Shown here: positions 8,986-17,138 of the stretch, in pieces
Position numbering within the stretch: position 1 is the first letter of the stretch
Layout: the number at the start of each line of letters is the position of its first letter
Source: CAZTYW01 sp964617695
GTDB taxonomy: Bacteria > Chloroflexota > Dehalococcoidia > UBA2247 > RBG-13-53-26
Direction of reading: 5' to 3'
Length of the DNA stretch: 57,303 nucleotides
Assembly: GCA_964617695.1 (NCBI GenBank)
Contig: CAZTYW010000005.1
Span: forward strand, 1 to 57,303
Translations under genes and position numbers: made by a program
Notes under the pieces: generated by a model
Told to the model about the DNA's origin: nothing
The model's database searches: none
Seen by the model: only the letters and a program-made list of their open reading frames with translations

Positions 8986-10269
8986 GTGAACGAGAGATTC
9001 GACGCCATCGTAGTTGGGGCAGGGCCGGCCGGATGTGCTGCTGCGTACAGCCTGGCAAAGGAAGGTCTGGAAGTGCTGGTGGTGGAGAGGGGCAAGTTTG
9101 CCGGGTCGAAGAACATGACCGGTGGAGTGCTCTACGGGCCGGTACTGGACCATCTGCTTCCTGATTTCGCCAAAGAAGCCCCCGTTGAGAGACACATCAG
9201 TCGCCACGTGATTGCATTCCTCTCGGAGAAGTCTTCAGTTTCGATTGACTTCAACATGGCGGGCTCCGGTGAGCACAACGGCTTCAGCGTTCTAAGGGCC
9301 AGGTTCGACAGGTGGTTTGCCCAGAAGGTAGAGCAGGCAGGCGGCGTTGTAGCCACAGGGTTGCGGGCTGATGACCTGCTGTGGGACCAGCAGCGGGTTG
9401 TGGGCATAGTTGCGGCCGGAGACAGGTTTGAAGGCGATGTGGTCATTGCTGCCGACGGGGTAAACTCCATGCTGGCCCGAAAGGCCGGGCTGGGGGTGAA
9501 GCTGTCGGTTGAAAACGTCAACCAGGGAGTGAAAGAAGTGATAGCGCTGCCCCCCGAGACCATCGAGGAGCGGTTCAACCTGTCGGGAGGTAGTGGTGTC
9601 GCCATTCACTTCCTCGGTTTCTGCACCAGGGGGGTGCATGGCGGTGGCTTTCTCTACACCAATCGGGAAAGCCTCTCCCTGGGCGTGGTGGTGCAACTGA
9701 GGGCGCTGGTCGAAAGCAAGCTCAAGGCCGTTGACCTTCTGGAGAGCTTCAAGGCCCACCCGACGGTAAAGGGACTGGTCAAAGGTGGGACCACCGTTGA
9801 GTACTCGGCTCACCTGGTACCTGCCGGTGGCCTGGCAATGATGCCGCGTCTCTACACCAACGGACTCCTGGTTGTGGGCGACGCGGCTGCCCTGGTGCTT
9901 GCCACAGGCAGGGCCCTCGAGGGAATCAACTTCGCCCTGGCTTCTGGGATGGCTGCGGCCGAAACTGTGAAGAAAGCCAGAGAAAAAGGCGACTACAGCA
10001 GAGCGACCCTGTCAGACTACGAGAAGATGCTGGATGAAGGTTTTGTGCTTCGGGACCTGAAGAACTTCAGCAGGGCCCCCAGGTTCCTGGAGAACCAGCG
10101 AATCTACACCGTTTACCCGGACCTGGCCTGCCGCCTGGCCGAGAAGGTCTTCAGGGTCGATGGAAACGCCAAGGAGACGGTGTGGCGGTTGGCCAGGCGT
10201 GAGATGAAGGGCAAGGTGTCCCTGTGGCAGTTGATTCGAGACGGGATGTCCGCCAGGAAGGCGATATGA
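8986..10269 (+). CDS. fixC: FixC-like flavoprotein (ETF:quinone oxidoreductase type)
   Basis: 427-residue FAD-dependent dehydrogenase of the FixC/ETF-QO family. The dinucleotide-binding motif GAGPAG appears within the first 16 residues, then VVERG and the family block KNMTGGVLYG. The C-terminal FAD motif VVGDAAAL occurs near residue 300. Such proteins take electrons from electron-transfer flavoprotein and pass them to the quinone pool at the membrane. The start is GTG 8986, with GCAGGA just upstream. Its stop overlaps the next gene in an ATGA, so it is translationally coupled to the FixX ferredoxin. With etfB/etfA this makes a complete FixABCX-type set, in the order C-X-A-B. Confidence 0.88.
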   Translation: MNERFDAIVVGAGPAGCAAAYSLAKEGLEVLVVERGKFAGSKNMTGGVLYGPVLDHLLPDFAKEAPVERHISRHVIAFLSEKSSVSIDFNMAGSGEHNGFSVLRARFDRWFAQKVEQAGGVVATGLRADDLLWDQQRVVGIVAAGDRFEGDVVIAADGVNSMLARKAGLGVKLSVENVNQGVKEVIALPPETIEERFNLSGGSGVAIHFLGFCTRGVHGGGFLYTNRESLSLGVVVQLRALVESKLKAVDLLESFKAHPTVKGLVKGGTTVEYSAHLVPAGGLAMMPRLYTNGLLVVGDAAALVLATGRALEGINFALASGMAAAETVKKAREKGDYSRATLSDYEKMLDEGFVLRDLKNFSRAPRFLENQRIYTVYPDLACRLAEKVFRVDGNAKETVWRLARREMKGKVSLWQLIRDGMSARKAI

Positions 10270-10544
10270 ACCCGATGAGCATAGAGGAGCGACTGGCGCT
10301 AAACAAGTATGATGTTGACACGGAAGCCCACATTCGCCTGAAACAGGAGGTCTGCCTGGAGTGCCAACAACGAAGCTGCCTCTACGTGTGTCCGGCAGAG
10401 TGTTTCAAACTGCGGGATGACAAGATCACCTTTGATCATGAAGGCTGCCTGGAATGCGGAAGCTGCCAGATATCGTGCGACCAGGAAGCTGTGGAATGGT
10501 CCTACCCCAGGGGCGGCTTCGGGGTATCTTACGAGTTCGGATAG
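10266..10544 (+). CDS. fixX: FixX-like ferredoxin
   Basis: 92-residue ferredoxin-like partner of FixC. Two cysteine clusters are visible: C30, C33, C38, C42, C46 and C61, C64, C67, C71. The second block (GCLECGSCQISC) is the FixX signature. It probably carries one or more Fe-S clusters linking FixC to the quinone. The ATG at 10266 overlaps the fixC stop by four bases and has GGAAGG upstream. The extra cysteine in the first cluster relative to a simple CxxC...CP pattern is worth noting. Confidence 0.88.
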   Translation: MNPMSIEERLALNKYDVDTEAHIRLKQEVCLECQQRSCLYVCPAECFKLRDDKITFDHEGCLECGSCQISCDQEAVEWSYPRGGFGVSYEFG

Positions 10545-10558
10545 GGAAATCTCGGTTC

Positions 10559-11359
10559 GTGAATATCATCGTCTGTATCAAGCAGATACTTGACCCCGAA
10601 ATCCCCCCGGCCAAGTTCAGGATAGACGCCGGTGCCAGGAGGGTCATTCCGCCGGAGGGCATACCGCTGGTGGTCAGTCCTTTCGACGAGCAGGCAGTGG
10701 AAGTGGCCCTCAGGATCAAGGACCTGCAGGATGCGAAGATAACGGCGATAACCCTGGGATCCGAGTCGGCCAGAGACGCAGTGAAGCATGCGCTCTCAAT
10801 GGGGGCGGACGAGGGCGTGATCCTCAGTGACGGCGCCTTTGAGGGCTCTGACTCCTTTTCCACGGCCTACGTCCTGTCAAAGGCGGTAGAAAAGCTCGGT
10901 GCGTATGACCTGATTCTGTGCGGCAGGCAGGCCGCCGACTGGGATGCGGGTCAGGTTGGCTCCATTCTTGCCGAGGACCTGGGAATACCGGTGGTAACCC
11001 TGGCCAGCAAAGTCGAGGCTGCCGATGGCAAGCTGAGAATACAGCGGGTGACACCCGATGGCTACGAGGTGGTGGAGGCTCCGATGCCTTGCGTGGTCAC
11101 TGTGAGCAGCGAGGTGGGACGGCCCCGCCTCCCCTCAGGGCGCGGTATCGTGATGGCAGCCCGGAAGCAGGTCCCTGTATGGACTGCTCAGGACATCGGC
11201 TGCGATCCGTCTCTTGTCGGCGCTGGCGCGGCGCGAAGCGAGTTACTGGCCCTGTCTATCCCCTTGCAAGAAAGGCGTGGGGAGATCATCGGTGGCGACA
11301 CCGGTGCCGAAGCGGCAGGCAATCTGGCCTCCAGATTGAGAGAAAACAGAATCATATGA
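10559..11359 (+). CDS. etfB: Electron transfer flavoprotein beta subunit
   Basis: 266 residues, normal for EtfB/FixA. It begins VNIIVCIKQILDPE, has NPFDE-like VSPFDEQAVEVAL, and contains the nucleotide-binding segment DLILCGRQAADWDAGQVG near residues 120-137, characteristic of EtfB. It pairs with EtfA to carry FAD (and AMP or a second flavin) and receives electrons from acyl-CoA dehydrogenases. The start is GTG 10559, 15 bases after the fixX stop; the frame extends upstream into fixX, but that part is not EtfB-like. Whether this ETF bifurcates electrons cannot be decided by eye. Confidence 0.92.
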   Translation: MNIIVCIKQILDPEIPPAKFRIDAGARRVIPPEGIPLVVSPFDEQAVEVALRIKDLQDAKITAITLGSESARDAVKHALSMGADEGVILSDGAFEGSDSFSTAYVLSKAVEKLGAYDLILCGRQAADWDAGQVGSILAEDLGIPVVTLASKVEAADGKLRIQRVTPDGYEVVEAPMPCVVTVSSEVGRPRLPSGRGIVMAARKQVPVWTAQDIGCDPSLVGAGAARSELLALSIPLQERRGEIIGGDTGAEAAGNLASRLRENRII

Positions 11360-11368
11360 CGAGCGACT

Positions 11369-11384
11369 GCCCGCTGTTGCGGGC
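11369..11384 (+). other. Small hairpin between etfB and etfA
   Basis: GCCCGC (11369-11374), loop TGTT and GCGGGC (11379-11384), in the 36-base gap between the two ETF genes. There is no T-run, so it is more likely an RNA-stability or translation element than a terminator. Confidence 0.4.
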
Positions 11385-11395
11385 AAACAGAGCCA

Positions 11396-12397
11396 ATGAG
11401 TGAGCCCGGGGGGATTCTGGTCCTGGCCGAACCTCAGGAGCAGGGGCTGACTGCCACCAGCAAAGAGCTACTGGGGGTAGGCAGGAGGCTGGCACAGGAG
11501 CTTGGCGACCAGTTGGTTACTCTTGTCATTGGCAGCGGATCGGAAGCTGCTGCGGGGGAGGCCATCACCTGGGGTGCAGACACGGCATATGTGGCGGACA
11601 GCGTGGAGCTTGCCCGTTTCAACAGTGACAGCTACACGGATGTGGTCGCCAGGCTGGGCCGGGAACTGGCGCCGTCCATATTCCTCATGGGCCACACCGG
11701 CATTGGTCGGGACATTGCGCCGAGGGTGGCGGCCAGGCTTGGTGCCTCCCTTTCTACCGACTGCGTCGGGCTTAGCATCGATCCCGAAAGTCGTAGGCTG
11801 GTGCAGACGCGTCCCGTCTATGGTGGGAATGCGGTGGCGACTTTGGTGTCGAAGGCGTATCCGCAGATGGCTACCGTGAGGCCCAGATCTATGTCACCCT
11901 GTGATCCAGACAGCTCCAGGAGAGGCGAAGTCATACAGGTCGACACGAGTGGCCTGGAATCACAGGTGCGGGTCACGGATGCGGCGAAGGGAGAGGCTCA
12001 AGGGGTCAGCCTTGAAGATGCTACGGTTGTTGTGGCCGGGGGGGCCGGCATCAGCGGGGCGGAGGACTTTGGGCTGGTTCGCGAGCTGGCCGCCGTGCTG
12101 GGTGGCGCCGTAGGCGCCACCAGGTTTCCCTGCGAGGAGGGCTGGGTGCCTTCCGGCTACCAGATTGGGCAGACCGGCAAGATTGTGGCTCCTGATCTGT
12201 ATGTGGCGGTCGCAGTTTCAGGTGCGCCGCAGCATATGGCCGGCTGTCTCGGGTCCAGGTGCATTGTTGCCATAAACAGCGACCCTGAAGCTCACATTTT
12301 CAACGTAGCGGACTTCGCTATTGTGGCAGATTACAGGGAGGCCCTGCCAACGCTGATAGAACGGTGCCGCGAGTTGAAAGGCGGGGGCCAACAGTAG
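11396..12397 (+). CDS. etfA: Electron transfer flavoprotein alpha subunit
   Basis: 333 residues, normal for EtfA/FixB. The N-terminal ETF domain is followed by the conserved C-terminal FAD-binding domain, visible as VVVAGGAGI near residues 210-220, then VPSGYQIGQTGKIVAPDLY, GAPQHMAG and INSDPEAHIFNVADFAIVAD. It is the heterodimer partner of EtfB in the same operon. The ATG at 11396 is chosen because it opens the conserved start (ILVLAEP). The overall order fixC-fixX-etfB-etfA followed by an acyl-CoA dehydrogenase points to electron delivery from that dehydrogenase to the quinone pool. Confidence 0.93.
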   Translation: MSEPGGILVLAEPQEQGLTATSKELLGVGRRLAQELGDQLVTLVIGSGSEAAAGEAITWGADTAYVADSVELARFNSDSYTDVVARLGRELAPSIFLMGHTGIGRDIAPRVAARLGASLSTDCVGLSIDPESRRLVQTRPVYGGNAVATLVSKAYPQMATVRPRSMSPCDPDSSRRGEVIQVDTSGLESQVRVTDAAKGEAQGVSLEDATVVVAGGAGISGAEDFGLVRELAAVLGGAVGATRFPCEEGWVPSGYQIGQTGKIVAPDLYVAVAVSGAPQHMAGCLGSRCIVAINSDPEAHIFNVADFAIVADYREALPTLIERCRELKGGGQQ

Positions 12398-12498
12398 GTG
12401 CGTTGATGCAGGTGGCGCGCAAGTGCGGGGGTTGACAGTGGCGGGCAGTCACGGTTTGGGATGGGGAAGCCAAAGCACAGGTTCCGGGGGTAAGGCAT

Positions 12499-13623
12499 AT
12501 GGACTTTAACCTCACTGACGAACAGAAGATGTTCCAGAAGCTGGCCAGAGACTTCGCCGACAGGGAGATTGAGCCTGTCGCAGAGGAGATAGAACGGGAA
12601 GGCAAGATACCGGCCGACATGCTGGTGAAGATGGCCAGAGTGGGACTCCTGGGCATAACTGCACCGGAAGAGTACGGCGGACTGCAGGTTGGATACCTCA
12701 CCTTCATCCTGGCAATGGAGCAGTTACACTATCCCTGCACTCCGTGCACCTGGTTGCTGGTGGCCAACGAGCTGGCCGAATTGCTCGACCAGGTTGGTAC
12801 GGAGGAACAGAAGTCTGAGTTCCTGCCGCCGGCCATCGAGGGCAATGCATTGCCGGGTGGCGTGTTCACGGAGGCGGCTACCGGTTCATATCCTCAGATG
12901 TTGACCACTACCGCCCGGCTGGAGAAGGGCTGGTGGGTGATAAACGGCACCAAGCGTTTCCACACCTTCGGGCATGTCGATGGCCCGACCGTCATTTTTG
13001 CCAGGACAGACGAGGAGAAGACCAGCGCCATAATTGTGCCCAAGAATACGGAGGGGTATAGCTGCTCCAAGCCGTGGGGCTTGATGGGGCTCAAGGGGCT
13101 GGAGACCGTGGACACGTTTCTTCGCGACGTGCGCGTTCCGGAGGCCAATCTTCTGGGCGAGAGGGGCAGCGGCTTTGACATATTGCTGATGGTGACAGCG
13201 GGGGGACGGCTGCGGCAGGCCATCCTGTCCGTCGCCTGCGGTCAGCGGGCCCTGGATGAGGCAATCGCCTATGCCAGGGAGAGAACAACTTTGAGGGGTC
13301 CTATCTCGGACATGCAGGGACATCGCTGGCTCTTTGCCGAGATGGGGTCGAGGGTTGAAGCAGCCAGGTGGCTCACCTACCGTGCCTCGTTCCTCAGGGA
13401 GCAGGGGAAGGACGTGCGTACCGAGTCGGCAATGGCAAAGCTGTTTTCCGGGCAGGCTGGGGAATGGGTGACTTCGCAAGCACTGAAAATCCACGGTGCC
13501 TACGGCTACACGACCGAGTACAAGATAGAGAGAATTCACCGGGCGGCCCTGGCCCAGGAGCTGATTGAAGGAACCAATGAGATTCAGAGGTCCATAGTCG
13601 GGTCGGCGCTGGCAGAGGGCTAG
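12499..13623 (+). CDS. Acyl-CoA dehydrogenase
   Basis: 374 residues with the complete ACAD architecture: N-terminal helical domain (MDFNLTDEQKMFQKLARDFA), middle beta domain and C-terminal helical domain. The flavin/substrate segment GGVFTEAATGSYP replaces the more usual ALTEP-type motif, suggesting a divergent member. The likely catalytic base is Glu357 in LIEGTNEIQ. It probably introduces the first double bond into an acyl-CoA and donates electrons to the ETF encoded just upstream. Its stop overlaps the stop of the convergent acetyltransferase by four bases. The substrate chain type cannot be assigned. Confidence 0.92.
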   Translation: MDFNLTDEQKMFQKLARDFADREIEPVAEEIEREGKIPADMLVKMARVGLLGITAPEEYGGLQVGYLTFILAMEQLHYPCTPCTWLLVANELAELLDQVGTEEQKSEFLPPAIEGNALPGGVFTEAATGSYPQMLTTTARLEKGWWVINGTKRFHTFGHVDGPTVIFARTDEEKTSAIIVPKNTEGYSCSKPWGLMGLKGLETVDTFLRDVRVPEANLLGERGSGFDILLMVTAGGRLRQAILSVACGQRALDEAIAYARERTTLRGPISDMQGHRWLFAEMGSRVEAARWLTYRASFLREQGKDVRTESAMAKLFSGQAGEWVTSQALKIHGAYGYTTEYKIERIHRAALAQELIEGTNEIQRSIVGSALAEG

Positions 13624-14285
13624 CCTGGCGGAATCTGCTCCATCGGGCCCCATCTTTCGAGGTAGCTCTGCTTGAGTTGCTGGAACCTTGTCTGATAAGG
13701 GTCAGAGACGATGTTCTCAGTGCTCATCACGATTGCATCCTCTCCGTCGTCAGAGTAGTAGCGCCGACGATACCCAGTCGTGGTAAAGCCGTATTTGTCG
13801 TAGAGGGCCCGTGCTGGCAGGTTCGACACGCGTGTCTCCAGAGTGACCACCTGGGCCTTGAGCTGGATTGCCAGGTCTATCATGGAGATGAGCAAAAGCT
13901 CGGCTATTCCTCGGCGGCGGCATGCCTGGTCCACTGCAATCGAGGTCAGATGGGCTTCGTCTACCATCAGCCACATGGCAGCGTAGCCAACGATATTGTC
14001 TGTGTTCTGCGCCACGTGTACGCTGGCTGGAGAGTGGCCTCCGCCGAACAGTCGCACCATTGTGTATTTCAGCAGATTCAGACCACCCCTGGCCTGTTGC
14101 TCAACCGGTACGGTGCTGCAGTGATGCTCTTCGGCGCGTTCTGCGGCAACCAGGTATCGGACGAGCTTGCTATTGAGGTCTCTCTTGAAAGGCGGGGGAG
14201 GCCACTGTGTCGGGAAGGCCTGCCTATCGATGGCATTGACCTGAGGGATATCGTCTGTCTGCATTGGACGAACTGCGTAACGCAT
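13620..14285 (-). CDS. rimI: RimI-like ribosomal protein alanine N-acetyltransferase
   Basis: 221-residue GNAT protein. The core reads HLTSIAVDQACRRRGIAELLL (acetyl-CoA-binding R-x-x-G-x-A) and ALYDKYGFTTTGYRRRYY, both typical of RimI, which acetylates the N-terminal alanine of ribosomal protein S18. It is longer than E. coli RimI (~148) because of an insertion of roughly 40 residues between the first helix and the second strand (about residues 50-90) and a C-terminal tail. The start is ATG 14285. It is convergent with, and overlaps, the end of the acyl-CoA dehydrogenase gene. Confidence 0.8.
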   Translation of the reverse strand: MRYAVRPMQTDDIPQVNAIDRQAFPTQWPPPPFKRDLNSKLVRYLVAAERAEEHHCSTVPVEQQARGGLNLLKYTMVRLFGGGHSPASVHVAQNTDNIVGYAAMWLMVDEAHLTSIAVDQACRRRGIAELLLISMIDLAIQLKAQVVTLETRVSNLPARALYDKYGFTTTGYRRRYYSDDGEDAIVMSTENIVSDPYQTRFQQLKQSYLERWGPMEQIPPG

Positions 14286-14420
14286 TCGTGGGCCACTCTG
14301 CGGTGGAATCTAATTCTATCATACATAACGGGCGCGGAGTCAGCACCTATGCCATCGAAAAAGTGAGCCCGGTCTGGGCTGTTCCCACGCCTCCCCGCCC
14401 GAACAAGTCTCTGGCCGCTG

Positions 14421-15422
14421 CTAGCCCACGGTGAGCACCGCGGCCCCCTGAATCTTGCCTCGCTTTAGCAGGGCCAGGGCCTCATTTGCCTGTTCGAGTC
14501 GGAGCTCCTGGACTTCAGGGATGATTGGGATCTCGGCGGCCAGGGGAAGGAAGTCCTGGGCATCCTTCCTGGTAATGTTGGCCACGCTCTTGACCTCCTT
14601 CTCATCCCACAGCATCCGAGCGTAGTCAAGGGGCGGAACAGGGCTACTCTTACGTATCACTGCCACCACCAGCCTACCCCCTTTTTCCAGGACACGCAAT
14701 GCGGCAGGCACCGTTTCACCGACAGGTGTGAAGTCTATGGCGCAGTCGACCCGCCGCGGAGGATCGTCTTCCGCTCGGCCTGTCCAGGCTGCTCCCAGCC
14801 TCCTGGCGAGGCTGCGATGTTCCTCGCTTCGGGTGAAGACGAAGACCTCGCAGCCCCAGTATCTGGCGACCTGGATAACGATGTGGGCGGAAGCCCCAAA
14901 ACCGAAGAGCCCCAGAGTTCTGCCCGGCTTGATGCCCGAGACTCTCAAGGCCCTGAACCCAATTGCTCCGGCGCACAAAAGCGGAGCTGCCTGAGAATCG
15001 GCAAATCTGTCCGGAATCGTATAGGCAAAATCCTCGGATATGGCAACGTATTCGGCATACCCGCCGTCGGCGTTGCAGCCGGTGCCCTGGAAGTCCGGAC
15101 ACAGGTTCTCATTGCCGGCCACGCAGAAGTTGCACTTGCCGCAGGCCGAGTAGATCCAGGCGACGCCCACCCGGTCCCCTGGTCTGAACCTGGTTGCGTC
15201 TTTGCCCAGGCTGTCAACCCTTCCAACGATTTCGTGCCCCAGGATTATCGGCAGTCTCGGCTGGACTCTACCTTCGATCTCGTCCAGTTCCGTATGACAT
15301 ACGCCGCAAGCGGATACCCTCACCAGGAGCTGTTTTGTTCTCGGCTGAGGGACCGGCACGTCTACCAGTTGCAAAGGCCGGCTTTCAACCGGGGAGATAC
15401 CTTTCAGAATCTGAGCCTTCAT
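14421..15422 (-). CDS. Zinc-dependent alcohol dehydrogenase
   Basis: 333-residue medium-chain dehydrogenase. Catalytic-zinc residues are seen in CGVCHTELDE and GHEIVGRV. The four structural-zinc cysteines are in the run CGKCNFCVAGNENLC. The Rossmann motif appears as GLFGFGASAH. This GLFGFGAS pattern and the NADP-like follow-on resemble AdhA/propanol-preferring dehydrogenases. The start chosen is ATG 15422 behind GAGG; an in-frame ATG 24 bases earlier (15446) lacks a ribosome-binding site. It lies 31 bases before the RAYT gene stop and shows no functional link to neighbours. Confidence 0.9.
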   Translation of the reverse strand: MKAQILKGISPVESRPLQLVDVPVPQPRTKQLLVRVSACGVCHTELDEIEGRVQPRLPIILGHEIVGRVDSLGKDATRFRPGDRVGVAWIYSACGKCNFCVAGNENLCPDFQGTGCNADGGYAEYVAISEDFAYTIPDRFADSQAAPLLCAGAIGFRALRVSGIKPGRTLGLFGFGASAHIVIQVARYWGCEVFVFTRSEEHRSLARRLGAAWTGRAEDDPPRRVDCAIDFTPVGETVPAALRVLEKGGRLVVAVIRKSSPVPPLDYARMLWDEKEVKSVANITRKDAQDFLPLAAEIPIIPEVQELRLEQANEALALLKRGKIQGAAVLTVG

Positions 15423-15453
15423 GCCGCCTCGTGATATGTTCGCCATGATGAGA

Positions 15454-16002
15454 TCAATGTCCTGTCCGCTTGGAGATATTGATTGGGTTTTCTTCGTCGT
15501 CTGCCCACCGCATTGGATTCTCGGCTATGTACAACCGGATGTTACTCAGAGATGCTTCGTCTCGGATGACGTGTTCATAGTAGTTGCGTTGCCAGACGGG
15601 AGTGCTAGGCGTGTCTCGCAGTTGGTTGATTCGTTTCGCTGTGTTCATCTTGGCATAGCCGACGATTTTGGGAAGCAGCATCCTCCGACGTTGGATTCGG
15701 TGACCTTGTAGGGGCAATTCATGAATTGCCCCTACGGGCAACAAAACGATGGCGTGCAAATGATTGGGCATAACAACGAAGGCATCTAATTCCATGTCGG
15801 GATAACGTAATGGCAGGTCTTGCCAACAAGCCTGGACAATCTCGCCAAAGGGATTCAATTGCATCGAACCGTTGCCAATTTCCCAAAACAGGTTCCTCCG
15901 GTCTTTGGTGCAAAGGGTGACAAGATATGCTCCGGCCTGGGAGTAATCGTATTCCTGAAGGCGGATTGAGCGGCGGCGATGTCTTTCTGGATCAAAAGCC
16001 AT
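15454..16002 (-). CDS. REP-associated tyrosine transposase (Y1/HUH type)
   Basis: About 182 residues. It is recognised as a RAYT, the domesticated IS200/IS605-like transposase linked to REP palindromes. The HUH motif is in VMPNHLHAIV. The C-terminal block WQRNYYEHVIRDE holds the candidate catalytic tyrosine(s), followed by IRLYIAENPMRW. These enzymes nick single-stranded REP hairpins. The start is ATG 16002 behind GAGG; GTG 16014 in the same frame is an alternative. A perfect 28-base palindrome lies inside the reading frame (15708-15735) and is translated as part of the segment GAIHELPLQG. No flanking terminal repeats of a complete element were seen. Confidence 0.9.
   Translation of the reverse strand: MAFDPERHRRRSIRLQEYDYSQAGAYLVTLCTKDRRNLFWEIGNGSMQLNPFGEIVQACWQDLPLRYPDMELDAFVVMPNHLHAIVLLPVGAIHELPLQGHRIQRRRMLLPKIVGYAKMNTAKRINQLRDTPSTPVWQRNYYEHVIRDEASLSNIRLYIAENPMRWADDEENPINISKRTGH
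15708..15735. repeat. Perfect 28-bp palindrome inside the RAYT gene (REP-like)
   Basis: GTAGGGGCAATTCA (15708-15721) is followed immediately by its exact reverse complement (15722-15735). It keeps the reading frame open. It has the form of a REP hairpin that a RAYT would recognise. No second copy is seen in this window. Confidence 0.85.
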
Positions 16003-16076
16003 TCTTTGCCTCACTTGTTCGCCGTGGGGCTACGACTGAACATTTCGTCAGATTGTCGAGGGAGCAACCGAGCCAG

Positions 16077-16754
16077 TCAAAGTCCCTTTCCCAATCGCTT
16101 GGATGCATAAGAAAACAGTGCTGTCTCTACATCGGCGGCAATCCAGATTCCCTTCTCACGGAGACCGATAGCAATGTATTCGTCTGGATGAGGACATTTG
16201 TGCCCACTGGCATTACATAGGCTGGCGATATGATGAAGGATTTCTATCCAGGTGTCATATTGGCTAGGCCATGAAGCTTGGCTTTCAGGAATGCGCCACC
16301 TATAGCCGTACTTCTTGACCCCAAGCGACAGCCACCTGAGCTCTTCAATGTCGGGGTCTGCTCTGCCAAGGACTCTCACCAAACGGGTATCAATGGCTCC
16401 GTACAGTTGCGGTCGGCTGAACATCAGTATTTTGCTGAGATAGGTAGGCCCCATTCCTTTGATGGTCTCTCTTAATGGTGTAAGAGGAGCGGAAGGGGGA
16501 GTCCTGAAGAATTCGGCCAGGTCATCAGCACTGTAGAGCGATATTCTTACCCGTTCAGGACACTGAACCTTTTTCTTATTTGGCAAACGTCCCCATTTTG
16601 CTACTTTCATAATGTCGGTTTCCGTCACATATCCTTGTTTTGCGTGCGTCGTCAAGTCTACTTCAAGCTGTCGCATGTCAGGGAAGCCGTTCTCCCACGT
16701 ATCCCGACCCCATTTATACTCCCTGTACAAGGAGCCTAAATCTTGGTCGGCCAA
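16077..16754 (-). CDS. Uncharacterised protein with a helix-hairpin-helix glycosylase-like segment
   Basis: 225 residues from a TTG at 16754. I do not recognise the family. Residues ~99-112 (KGMGPTYLSKILMF) followed by GAIDTRLVRVLG with Asp122 look like the helix-hairpin-helix plus catalytic aspartate of HhH-GPD DNA glycosylases. The rest of that fold is not evident. The same frame stays open upstream to ~16845 and still reads like protein (for example IQLQRRIEGF), but contains no ATG, GTG or TTG. The true start may be lost or non-standard. The protein is rich in tryptophan and tyrosine. It neighbours the RAYT gene in what looks like an accessory patch. Confidence 0.55.
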   Translation of the reverse strand: MADQDLGSLYREYKWGRDTWENGFPDMRQLEVDLTTHAKQGYVTETDIMKVAKWGRLPNKKKVQCPERVRISLYSADDLAEFFRTPPSAPLTPLRETIKGMGPTYLSKILMFSRPQLYGAIDTRLVRVLGRADPDIEELRWLSLGVKKYGYRWRIPESQASWPSQYDTWIEILHHIASLCNASGHKCPHPDEYIAIGLREKGIWIAADVETALFSYASKRLGKGL

Positions 16755-17023
16755 AAAGCCTTCGATGCGTCTCTGAAGCTGGATAGGTAAAGGCGTGTCC
16801 CGATGTCCTCTCTGCCGAATTCTAAGTGCAAGCCGAGGGACGAGTCAAGCCTTCTGTCTGAAGATGGGATGAAGGGAAAAATGATTTGAACAGAAAGCCA
16901 AATTGTTCAGTCGCCTCTTCAAGACAAGGTCTTTCGGAGCACCTGGATTTCAAGCTGTCGTGCTGGTCCCTTGCTGACCGGCTTCACAATCCATCATGCT
17001 GATTCACACCAGCACCACCCAGG

Positions 17024-17044
17024 ATGAAAATGGTCTATTTTCAT
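17024..17044. repeat. Short perfect inverted repeat
   Basis: ATGAAAAT (17024-17031), five bases, ATTTTCAT (17037-17044), in an AT-rich spot in GC-rich surroundings. It could be an operator or the end of a decayed insertion sequence. Confidence 0.5.
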
Positions 17045-17138
17045 GACATTAACACTAGGTGAACTAGGGGCGACCAGGTCAGGTCGCGGACCTGACACCC
17101 ACGGAAGGGATTCTCTCTGGCCTTGTGCTAGTCTGGTC

